Assembly (NCBI GenBank): GCA_903813345.2
Contig: CAIIXF020000002.1
Coordinates: 5,000,001 to 5,064,000 of the forward strand
Reading direction: 5' to 3'
Origin: Owenia fusiformis
Lineage: Eukaryota > Annelida > Polychaeta > Sabellida > Oweniidae
Length of the DNA: 64,000 nt
The notes below the pieces were generated by a model that saw only the letters and a list, made by a program, of their open reading frames with translations, was not told the DNA's origin and ran no database searches. This document shows, one piece after another, positions 44,301 through 56,300 of the stretch; the stretch's first letter is position 1, and each line of letters starts with the position of its first letter. A program made the translations under genes and the position numbers.

Positions 44301-47300
44301 AACAACTGATTACATATTGTATTGTCTTATAGGAGAAATTATATTTGAGATTGTAAGCAAAACATTGGTAGGTCAAAGAACATGTTGCTTACAATTTCAT
44401 CACTCCCTATATATCTGATTTTGCCTTTAATAAGGGGACAAAAGTGATAACCTTAAAAACATAATAAGATATAATATTCATCCAATAAATTGATGAGTCT
44501 GATAGATCAATTTTAAAAATCTTAATGCAAAATATTTTCAGATACAATTTCTAAACCATATACACTGAACATGTGAAACAAATATCTCGATATGAAATTT
44601 TCTACATAATATATCATTTAATTTTCAGTTGAAACCACAACTACCAATTCCAAACAAACTACCATTGTAGAATCTAAAATGTGTCAAGGAAACAATGTAG
44701 GCATAATTATTGGTGCTTGGGTTGGTGCAGCAATTGCAACAGCAATTGTAACAATCCGCTATTTCAAAAACAGGCGCAAATGGCATGCAAATTGCAGATA
44801 CAGAAAAAACCTGGTAGAAGTTACCTTAGAAAGCTAACCATACATTATTAGAAATTGTTATTTATATTGTATAAATTGATTTTTATTCCGAATGATGCAT
44901 ATATCTTACTTATCTAACTTATCAGTTACATGTACATACATTTGAACAGACCTGACATCTTTTATGTAAAACTTCATGTGCTACATGTTTGTGATTTCCG
45001 TTATGCGCAAAGCGTAGTTAGAAAATTTTGGATAAGAACTTTTGTTTTGTTGCCACTATTGTCATCTAGGACAGAATGATATAATACTCAATGACATTCA
45101 AAACAAATGATCATGGTGTTACAATCATGGATTTGTTTTTAGTTTGCATGACAAAATATTTAGCCAACTTTTATATTATATATTCTATCAAGTCTAGTCA
45201 GCTGAAACCATTTAGTATAACACATGTACATAGAGTATAGAATAAACTACCATAATACTTTTGAAAATACTATTATTTGATTCGGTAGTTTACTCAAATT
45301 TAAGTTTAGTTTTATATATTGTAAATAAGATACCGCAAATAAACTATATCATTGTTAGTAAATCAGTCAATGAAAACATAGACTTAGACAATTATCTTTT
45401 TTAAGTGATAAGAAGCATATATGTATATTAAAATAATAATATATATCAGTTAACATGGGTTTAGAATGAAAAGTATAAGCTGAAATAATAGAAACATTAC
45501 AAGAGATGAATGGGTAGATACTCAAAACACTTCATGAGAGTATAGTAACACTAACTTGAGGTATTTAGTACCAAGACATGTAAAACAAAAAACATAAATA
45601 TGAAAGATTATGCCTTTGTGGAGAAATAGACATTGTAATTCATTTCATGATTAATTGCCTAATGCACCAAGAAAATAGAAAAATCACAAGCAAAATTATG
45701 TTTTAATGTCTTCAAAAGACAAGTATGTCCAAAAACAAGCATTCAAAAACATGAACTTGCCTGAAGAAGATTCTTATATCTAATATGTAAATGTAATATG
45801 TCTTTGCACATACTGTATTTGTAGTGTAGTTTAGTGTAGTGCAGTTTTATTTTTGTAATGACTAATATGTCATGCGATGACATCTAAAGAGTCAACAAAA
45901 GAAATACATATTAAAGATATGTATTGTATATATATACCCCCATGGTACAATTATTGGTGTACAGACAAAATTTTTGATCAATTTATTATTTATCACCTTA
46001 TTTTAATCATCGTTTAATTGGTATATCATAGGTCAAGAATACTTGAAGGAATTTAGCTTAAACTTTAAGGTGCCCTCTAGGCCACTCATTCTGTATAATC
46101 ATAAAATATGATGACATTAATGAAATAACAATAGCTCATCATATGAACTAAAAATACATGTACCTTGTACAGTCATGTAAACGCTTGCAATATTTTGCAA
46201 TTGCATTTTGTAATCAGACCTTTTAGTTGTGCATACTGAGTAATGAAACATTTTGTGCAAAATAAAAATATTATTACCGTTTTCAAATCATTCTTGAAGT
46301 TCTTCAGTCCATAGCCACGAGACATTTTTGGTGTAAAAAGCTCCATCTGGTGCATGTGGGAGACAACACTGACTGCTGTCCGTCGTCCAATACCACTCCT
46401 CCCCGCCATCAGTAAGGAGCCCCCTGGCATTGTTAGGGCACGGTCAACCCTGGCCATGTTATTCAGAACCTCTTTGAAGATCAAGATGTCAAGGTCCATG
46501 TTTTCACGACCTATAAATGAAATAACTAGAATGTAAAATCAGGTTTCAAATTTCTTCATTTTTCAAAACTGAATGGATTTGGATAAAGTTTGCATCCTAA
46601 TTGATTGATTTATGTTGATTTTCAATAAGTATGTTAAATAAATTTAAAAGGGATTATATTGAGATTGACCTAGAGGTGTATCAATACAAGAGAGGGTTTA
46701 TTTCTCCCTCTCAGAGATCAAACAACAAGCCATTGAACTAAGGCCCACATTAAAGAAAAAGATCAAGAAATAAGCAACTCAAGAATGTAATATAAAGGTG
46801 CATTTTATGTTCTTACTGTATTGTTTGAGTCCTTTTTCAATGACAGCCTTGAGATCTTTAGAGTCCAGTTTGCCAAGAGGTTTGCCAAAAGGTGGCAGTG
46901 GTGCTCCAGGGGCTGCAACATTGTCTCCTCTTGCTCCCCATGTAACAAAATAGGCACCTGGAATAACATATTTGTGAAGAATAATATACAGTATAAACAA
47001 CAAACATCAATATATGTAAAAGTCCAACCATAATTTGGCATAGGCATTAAGTTTTGGACATTTGTGATCAAACACTGCATGCCTACCGGAATATCAAATT
47101 TGACATTTTTATAGGACGAAGGTGGGGGGGGGGTTGTATCCACATACATTTGTCATGTTGTCCCTTTTAATACTACTCACCATCTAGATTGTCCATTATG
47201 TTGATTGACCAATCACCTCTTACAACACCAGACACTATGTTGTCAAACTTTCCCAGACCGTCAGTGCCGACTATCCTGTCCCGGAAGAGTCTAAAACACA

Positions 47301-50300
47301 TATATTACATTAAAAAATAACCACAATGGTGAATGGACAAAGTTGAAAATCCAAAGTTAGATTGACAAGAGTTGGTAAAGTACTAATTGAGGAAAATTTA
47401 CACAAGGAACACTGCAATGATTGCTTGCTCCTGATTGGTTCAATTCATTTTGTTTGAAACATACCTAAATGCCTCATAAGTCCAGACTTCTAGTAATGGC
47501 TCAGTGCTGCCACCTTGTGAGCTTGCGAGATCATAGCGCATTAAATTCATGACCCATTGTGTCAAATCTCTCGGTGTAAACAAATAATGGCTATAATCGT
47601 CAACTGTGAATCTCTGACGGAGCTGATCATATATTTGAACCATGGATCCAGCGAGACCATGAATTTTCCCAGGGTTCCCCCAAACAGGATGTGACCTAAG
47701 GTCACTGAGAATAGCCTTGAGGTATGCTGCGTAGATGGTCTGTAGCTGGTCTCCATCAGGGTAGCTGAAATACAAATAAGTTCTGTTAACATTTTTCTTC
47801 AATCATTTGACCTTCAGCTTTTACACAATTCATCATGTGACATACAACCTTATGTTCATGTATGTGTTTTAAATGCTATCTTTGCTTCAAACAAGTAACA
47901 CACCATCTCAAACAATCAACTTATATAGTCTCAAACATATTTTACCTCTGAGTCAGTATTTAATGCTTCAACCAAGCATCCCCCCATTTTCAACATTAAA
48001 TATTGAACACAACACATTGCCAGAGTATTACCAATCTAAACATCATTGTGTTCAGTTTATGATAGCTAAAGCTCTCTTCTCAAGCAATCAACACTTCCCC
48101 ATCTCCAAAACTGGCATAAAAATAATTATTTTCTTCACTCAATTTCAACTCATTTTCTTACCCTATAGAGCAAATTCTGACAACTGATGTGAAACGTGTT
48201 GTCAGTTTGTGTCGGCCTAAGGTGCTACCTCCATTCATACTCGCAACAATCTGAACTCCCTCCAGTCCGACCCACTCTAAGTTGTTGTCATAGAAACCAT
48301 TGTATGTCAGTACCTAGAAGCAAAAAATCAGTCATCAAAATGAAAATAATCCACCTTTTACCTTATTATTGTACTTAAAGTGCCCGATAAAGTATAAAAT
48401 GCGCATGCGTCCAGGTGTTGATAAACTATAAATAGCGAAAATCCAGGGTTTGTCACCACAAGGTAAGCCAGGACGTGTTGAGAGAACAGCTAGTGCTGAT
48501 ATTGAATTTATATGTAGCCAGATAAGTTTCCTTATTGAAATTACATATGGTTATTAGCAATACTTTGTAGGTGCTAAATAATAAAATATTTAGAGTATAT
48601 ATGAGAGAAATTGGTCATTTCGAACCTGTTGAAAAGTTTGTGGCTCTCGGCTACACCGGGGAATTTACTTCCATGAGTACACACATAAATGTGGGGTTCC
48701 CCAAGAGGTACGCGACAAGGTTACCTGGCATCAAATGTGCGACTAAATGCTACTATCGAGAAGATAAAATAACGAATACGACAATAAGTTATTGCATGTG
48801 ACAATTCCGAGCCTTCATCTCACTGAAGTATTTTGAAGTGAAAATAGGATTTTTGTTTTGATACATGGATTCAGATGAACGTAACTTTATTCTGACAACT
48901 AATCAAAACTGAACAAAATTGATTGTACGTAACAGACAATTTATTGTTTTACAATGTTTTGATTGGCTAAACGAATGAAACCAACAAATTATGACATGTG
49001 AGATGACAATTTTGAAATGTAAAATTTAAAAGTGACAAACACAACCTCCCTATCCACTCTTTGGGAGCCCTAGTAAATTAGTAATATGTACATGCAGCAG
49101 TGGTAGTGTGCAGCTTATTATCACACTACGCTTTGTATTCTGAAGCCTGTTGTTTGTAATAACACTGTTCACTCAACGTATGTTGTGTGTGTGGGCAGTC
49201 AACGATAATTATTGTTTTATCCCGGTTATATGACCTCGGCAATTTTAACAAAACCGTACTAAACGAAAAAACGCAAATAAGAGAAAGCTTTCACACACAT
49301 ATAAAAAATGAACTAGTCTAATCCGCCAGTATAAACTCTGTGCTATACGTAGCCGGGTCAGGCGCACACTTTAATTGAATTCTAAAGTTTTGTAGCTGAA
49401 TTTCCAAAGATTACTTACTACACAGATGACCAAAATGGCAAAATCTTTCAAAATTGAAAAATTCTCTATTTTCCCCGAGATTAACTCCTCTCACCTGTTG
49501 CAAGAAGGCAATCAGCATGCTTGTTCCCCACTTGTCCGGTTTAGGGAGGTTCAAATCCTTCAGATACAACACAAGTCTCTCACAGTCCTTTGGCCTGTAT
49601 ACTCTCCCGGTGTTGGTGCTGATTACCATACATGTCTGGTTTAACTTCTGTAGGACGTGTGTCGGACTGGTCTGTGCGTTACAATGAACTGTTGCAACTT
49701 GGGTAGATCGTAGTTGGTCAAAGTAGTGTCTTAGAAGGAGTCTGAAATATGAAATTAATTGACAATGAAAAATCTGTAGGACATGAGTTTGGCTGCTGAA
49801 ACTTGTGAAAATATAAAGTTGTCTGCTTCTCTTGAAATGCATTATGGGTAAGATAGATAAGGGGACAGAGACAGTCCATTATCTATTCATCAAACAGTTT
49901 GTGACACCTTTTACATTTTATCTAAATATCTTACCCTTTTCCACAGCCTTCAGGACCAACTAAAATAAAAGGTTGCTTGTTCTCATTCTGGAGCCATGGA
50001 CCAAAATAATCCAATTCTCTCTGAATCGCAGCTGTTCGAATAACAGGCAGGCTGCCACTCTTAAAGCTATCAGAGTTCAGTTCGTCTGTGACATCATCAT
50101 TGTATGACATCAGACGACCAGAGTTGACATCATAATAGCAGTTCAAGGGGTCTCTAGCATCTGGTGGTTGTTCCCTCGTCCATGAAAATATCTATATGGA
50201 AAGATATTAATGCATATTTAAGAGTTAAGCTAATTTCCATGATAGATATTGATATTCATAAAACGGAATAAAATTCATAAAACGTTCTGAGATCAGTAGA

Positions 50301-53300
50301 AGATTTATCAACTATTTCAATAAAAATCCTTATTTCATTTAATAAATACTTTTCAATTAAAATAATTTGTCAAATTCACAAGTTCCAAAATGTACTCATT
50401 TGAAAGCACTGAAATATACAATTTTATGTTACCTTCTTTTGTCAAATGACGACACACATACATACCTCTTTCGCAAAGTTCTCTCTGGACGCCTCATTGA
50501 GGTTTCCTCCAAGGCCTTTGATAATGGCAACTGCAAACTGGGCCTTATCCTGCACCCCCTTCAAATGGGAGAGTCCATTCATGACCACCCCTATGAGACT
50601 GGACTCTATCACAAGGTCATTCTGAAAGGTAAAATTTAAATATTGAATGGTATACAGTATATGGTGTGCAATAATTCATACTAGGGCTCTACTATCTGAA
50701 CAGCCTTCAATGTAAACACTTGTTTCCATTCTATTTTTAAAGTTGCCGTAGACTTCCATGTTAAAAACACTCAAAATGAGAACACCTGGCAATCTGAACA
50801 CTCCAAAGTGGCCCACAGATTCATCAGGTTTTACTGTACTACTACTATACCTGTTTAAGGACCCACTCAAGAGCTCTGTAGAAGTGATCCTCTATCCATC
50901 CACCTAACTGTTGTTGATCAGCCTCAGTCTGTCCTGTCAGCCATGATGTCACAAGGGCCTTCACATCTGTATCTTCATCACTATAAAGGAACACAATATG
51001 GGGGTGTTGTTAACTGGTTTTAACTGTGTATTTCAACTTAAAACCATACATGTATCCTATTTTCAATTGGTTTGTTCAAATGCTCTGCTTTGCATCAGTT
51101 CATAACTGAAAAGCTTCAGTCACCTTTGCTGTACAGCCGTCCTACGGCGGCCATAGCTTCACAAAATTGATATAGAAAATCTACATCGTACTGCTTATCC
51201 CTATAGTTTATGCTGCATATTTCTCAGATTTTGGGAAGCTACGGTTGCTATAGATCAAATGAGATTGATGTATTAGGACTGAGGCTTTCAGCAATAAACT
51301 GATAACAATAACATAGGCATGATTGGTAATATTCAAAGGATTGGTATCGATATGGCAAACTGAATTGAACACATGTTTCTCTTAAACCAGTCATCAACAA
51401 AAAATTTATTTTTACACATGGTCAATTTAATGATCATCTTTTGAGTGGTAACAATTTGATTTGAATTTAATTGGTTTGAGAGAAAAACAATATTGAATTC
51501 AGTTTGCCATATCGATACCAATCCTTTAGGGCTTTAGCTCTTTAAAATGTATATTTATGCTCTACAAAATCACTTAATGTTTTTTAATTGATTGTTTGAC
51601 TTAATAAACTGATGATGGCATTGAAATTGTTGACTTACCTCAAGAAAATCATCCCCATTCTGGAAATAGTAGCAGGTGAGGCACAACTTAAGTCATGTGT
51701 TTCAAACAGGAAGTTCACATTTGGCGCAAATTGAATTCTCTCACCAGATGGCATTGTCAACAATCTGTTGTCGTCAAGGACGGAATTCAAAGATTCGATC
51801 CATTCAGGGTCAATATCACCGTCACAGATAATCCAAGATTGGATCTCTGAAATGTTTCACCATGTTATTAGTTATGACTTTTTTTTTTAAATGTTATAAT
51901 TAGGATTTTTATATGTTATCACTGGCTTTTTACATGTTATTTCTGTAATGGAATAACTTTTTACATTTTTACCTGTCATTACTGGCTTACTTATTTGCTG
52001 ATCCAAAGTTTTAGGATGCTGCAGGAGTCAGATAATTTGATACATACAAGTACATCAACGAGTGAGCGAAGCAAACAAACTTTGAGGGAGGTTTGGGGGC
52101 TTTTCCCCCAAGAACATTTGAAGTGCTCTAGGGCATTTTAAAATATACATATATGATTCTATGCAATTGTACATTTTTGATATATGCATATGTACCTTGT
52201 GGTTCTTTGACAACCTGCCTAGCACTGTATGTGAGCACACCATCCGTCCACTCTCTTGTGTCCATGTCAATTTGACCCAGTAACTGAAAATACAGTGAAA
52301 ATATGATGCTGCATTTTAAATACAGTGAAAATATATAGTTACATTTTAAATACAATGAAAAAATGATGAAGTTGCATTTTAAAATACAGTGAAAATATAA
52401 TGAAGTTGCATTTTAAAAAACAGTGAAAATATGATGAAGTTGCATTTTAAAATAAAGGTGAAATTATGATGAAGTTGCATTTTAAAATACAGTATAGGAT
52501 AATCGTTTTAGTAAATAATAAATAAAAATGATTATACTTTCAACACAATCTGCCACTATCACTACATTTAATCCAAAAATACTCCATACTCCTCCAATCA
52601 AAAAAAGTTAATTTCTTTGGCAGGGGTAGGGGTGGAGCAAATTGAAAAATGTTGATTTTCAGTTGTATTCAAATCAAATTTTTATTTTTTCATATTACGG
52701 GAAGGGAGGATTTTTCTCAACAAATAGAATTTTCCTCAACTCAATGGTATGATTGCAAAGATTCTGAAAAGTATTTTTTCTGTAAAATGTTTGGTGAGGA
52801 AGTTGCCTCGACTGCCACATATCTTGCTACACAAATGCAACAATAGGCCAAGGAACATGTATAATAACTGTTAAATCAACCATTTTTAGTGGCATCAGAC
52901 TCGATTTTTATACATGTTCCTGGGCTCATGAATGCAACTGTCATGGCTACCATCCCTTACCTGTGTTCTTGGCATGGCTTTAGGGTTCATAGTATAGGTC
53001 TTTACCACCTGGTTTGTCTTAGCCAAGGCCTGTCTGAGCACTCTCCATAGTGTAGACTTGCCTGAACCACTGGGTCCTACAACCACCACTCCCATACGCT
53101 GGCGTAACTGTTCATAAAGCTCTAGTGCTTTCTTAACCTAATGTAAAACAAAATATAGTAGTGTTATTTCATATGTCAATCTTATAATTATAGTTTATGT
53201 AACTATGACGTGAACTATGCATTCTGTCTGGCCAATCTTGGACAATATATGGGCCAGAGCATATTTCACTCATAGTAACATACCTTTTATTTCCATAGCT

Positions 53301-56300
53301 ATCTTGTATCAATGATGTCACATATGTGGGTGCAATTAGACTTTATGATGTATATTAAGTCTATTAAGTAATGAAACGTGATAATGTTGCCATGGTAATA
53401 AATAAAAGTGGTGTATATGGGACCATTTCAACTAGAAGTTGAAAGCCCATGATAGGACTGTATAGCCAACCTGCTTTTTCATTGACTTCAAAAGAAATGA
53501 GCAACTAAGTATGTAATAGAAGGATATACCCAGCTTTTGAATGAAAGGTTCTTGATACTAATGTGATACCAGGGAGATATACAGAACTTCTGCGTGAAAA
53601 AGTTGAATTCTGCCCAAAATTCTGCATGAAAGGGAAATTCAGATTTCGTGACAAATTATTTGTGATATTTTAATACAAAAGCCGGAAGTTGGAGAATTTT
53701 AAACAGATTTCACATTTCCCCTTCGAAATCTTAATAACACCAGTTTCTGATGACAAAAAATGACTGTCTCAGGTGTCAAGGTGAGTGACAAATATGAGAT
53801 GAGGTGGTTGACTGAAAAAATCATGTTTTCCACAAAATTCTGTACAAAAAAGAAATTCTGCAAAAATTGTGACAACCAAGATGCATTCAAGCACCTTAAG
53901 ATAATTTGAGTGCACTCAAGCACTCTAAGATAATTTGAGTGCACTCAAGCACCCTAAGATAATTAGAGTGCACTCACACACCCTTAAGAATTTAATAGAA
54001 AGAATGATAAGCTGATGTTAAAATGAAGTCAATTAACTTGATAAAATGATCTCGAAAATGCTTAAATTATCATTTCAATTCCTAGCTTTAGATATAAATT
54101 TTGGAAAAAAATGAAGATCAAACTAATTGAAAGAGAGGGGTAGTATGTTACACATTATTTTATTAAAAATGATTAAAAGATTTAATGCATCTAACTTTAA
54201 TTAATCAAAATATTGTTGGTCAGTTCAAAGTTAGAAATGCTTAAGAAATGTTTAATAAATTGATTTAGGCTGCACTCAAGCATCCTTCAAAATTAAGTGA
54301 AGTAAACGAATGTAAAAGTATACCACTTAACCAATAAACTCTATACAGTGATTTCAAAAATCTTTCACACTGAAAATGTTTAAAATATTATTTTAATTCC
54401 TAGCTTTAGAATTATATTTGGGAAACATTGAAGATCATACTTATTGGATAAGAGAGGTAGTATATAACACAGTATATTGTTAAAAATGAATAAAAGTTTT
54501 AAAGCATTGAATTTTAATTACTCAATAAAATGTTTAACAAGGCAAAGATCAGAAAATTGGTATGATTTGCCAAGATTGTGAAATTTTTATAAATCATTAT
54601 ACTATAAAAAATATTGAAATTATCATTTCAATAAAAACCTTTTGAATTGTATTTTGAAAGAAATTGAAAACCAAACTTAATCAACTCATTAAAAATTAGT
54701 GACACCTTTGTTTTCCCGAAAAGTTGCGCGAGGGGTTTATAGGGTAATGGGCTTTAAGCTAGAATCGAAAGGCCATGATAGGACTGTATAGCCAACCTGC
54801 TTTTTCATTGACTTCAAAAGAAATGCTTAACTAAGTATGTTATTGAAATATATACTGAGTTCTTGGTTGAAAGGATTTTGATATACATGTGGGACTCCAG
54901 GGAGATATATATATATTCTTTAATGGATATACCGTATTCTCTGTAATTACCGCCCACTCTCTAATAAGCGCCCACCCCGCTTCACAAAGTTCAAGAAACA
55001 TCGAGGAATCATAATAATCCATAATGAATGAAGGAATTGTTCTTTATCGGCATTCAGAAATTTCAAAAGCTACTGCGCAGATGTTCTGCGCATGTCAAGG
55101 TCGTGAACTTTCTGGTTTCTTTTTAATGTTTCTCGACTTTTACACGACTTTTGCACGAATAATGATGATCTCTCATCAAATTAGAAATAATGTACAACTT
55201 TAGATCGATATCCAGCAGTCTCTAGTGGAAATATTGAAGGTAATCGACGATAATGACAAAGTGGGCGTGCCGGAAATAAATTAGACATAGACGGGTCTTC
55301 AACCACTGTCAATATTGTCTAAGCGATCTTTACCGTATTCTCTCCAATAACAGCACTTGTTATATTATTATAAAAATATGTTGAAGAAAATGCATTCTTG
55401 TCAAGAAAAATTGCCATACATGAAATTCCTCGGGATTTCTGATTTCTTTCATACATGGGCGCTTATAAGAATGGTCTAAATAATGTATTTTCAATTTTCT
55501 AAATGCCCTGGGCGCTAATTACAGAGAATACGGTATCCTTTATCCAGACCACATTTATATATATATTATATTATTTTGAAATTCTTCCTTATCATGAAAT
55601 CTCCAATGGCAGGAAATATGGGGAGTAAATAAAATGTCTAGGGATTAGATACATCATGGGGGAAATACTAGACATCAAACAAGGGAAAATAGTGGATAAG
55701 GGGAGATAATGTGGCCTAGATCAGTATTACCAATGAAAACAAGGTAACATGGGACCTAGCTGTTGATCAGTTTAGAGTTAATTGGGAGCACTCAAGCACC
55801 CTTCAAAATTCTATGAAAATATAAATATGTGCCCAATTAGTCACCAACAATTAAGTAAATACAATGATTTAAGAAATCTTAACATGTTGAAAACGTTTAA
55901 ATTATCATTTTAATTCCTAGCTTTAGAATTATATTCAGTAGACATTGGAGATCATACTTATTGGATAAGAGAGGTAGTATATAACACAATATTTTGGTAA
56001 AAATAAATAAAAGTTTTAAAGCATTGAATTTTAATTACTCATTAATTTGTTGATAAGGCAAGGCTCACAAAATTGGTATGAATTGCCAGGATTGTATTGG
56101 AAACATCAAAATATATTTTTGAAATTTTTAAAAGCAATGACTTTATTGAACCAAATCAATTAATACAATGGTTTCACAAATCTTTATACTTTAAAATATT
56201 AAAATTATCATTTCAATAAAAACCTTTTGAATTATATTTTGAAAGAAATTGAAAACTAAACTTAATGAATAAGAGAGACTATACATATAATCCATTTCAA

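Larger units (their letters stand above)
12193..46277 (-). other. Giant DYNC2H1 intron hosting genes A-D
   Basis: The exons on either side join in phase (FKNDLKT to VMQHAG), so this 34,085-bp stretch is one intron on the minus strand. It contains four plus-strand genes and most of the repeats described below. Confidence 0.93.

Noticed and set aside
46354-46536. Plus-strand open frame across a DYNC2H1 exon
   Set aside because: It is the reverse of the AAA4 P-loop exon; the minus strand encodes the conserved protein.
48571-48801. Unknown 76-residue open frame
   Set aside because: No signal, splice or family feature; length is expected by chance in an 1-kb intron.
49426-49687. Plus-strand open frames over the AAA3 exon
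   Set aside because: Mirror of the coding exon 49495-49741; no similarity and no splice context.
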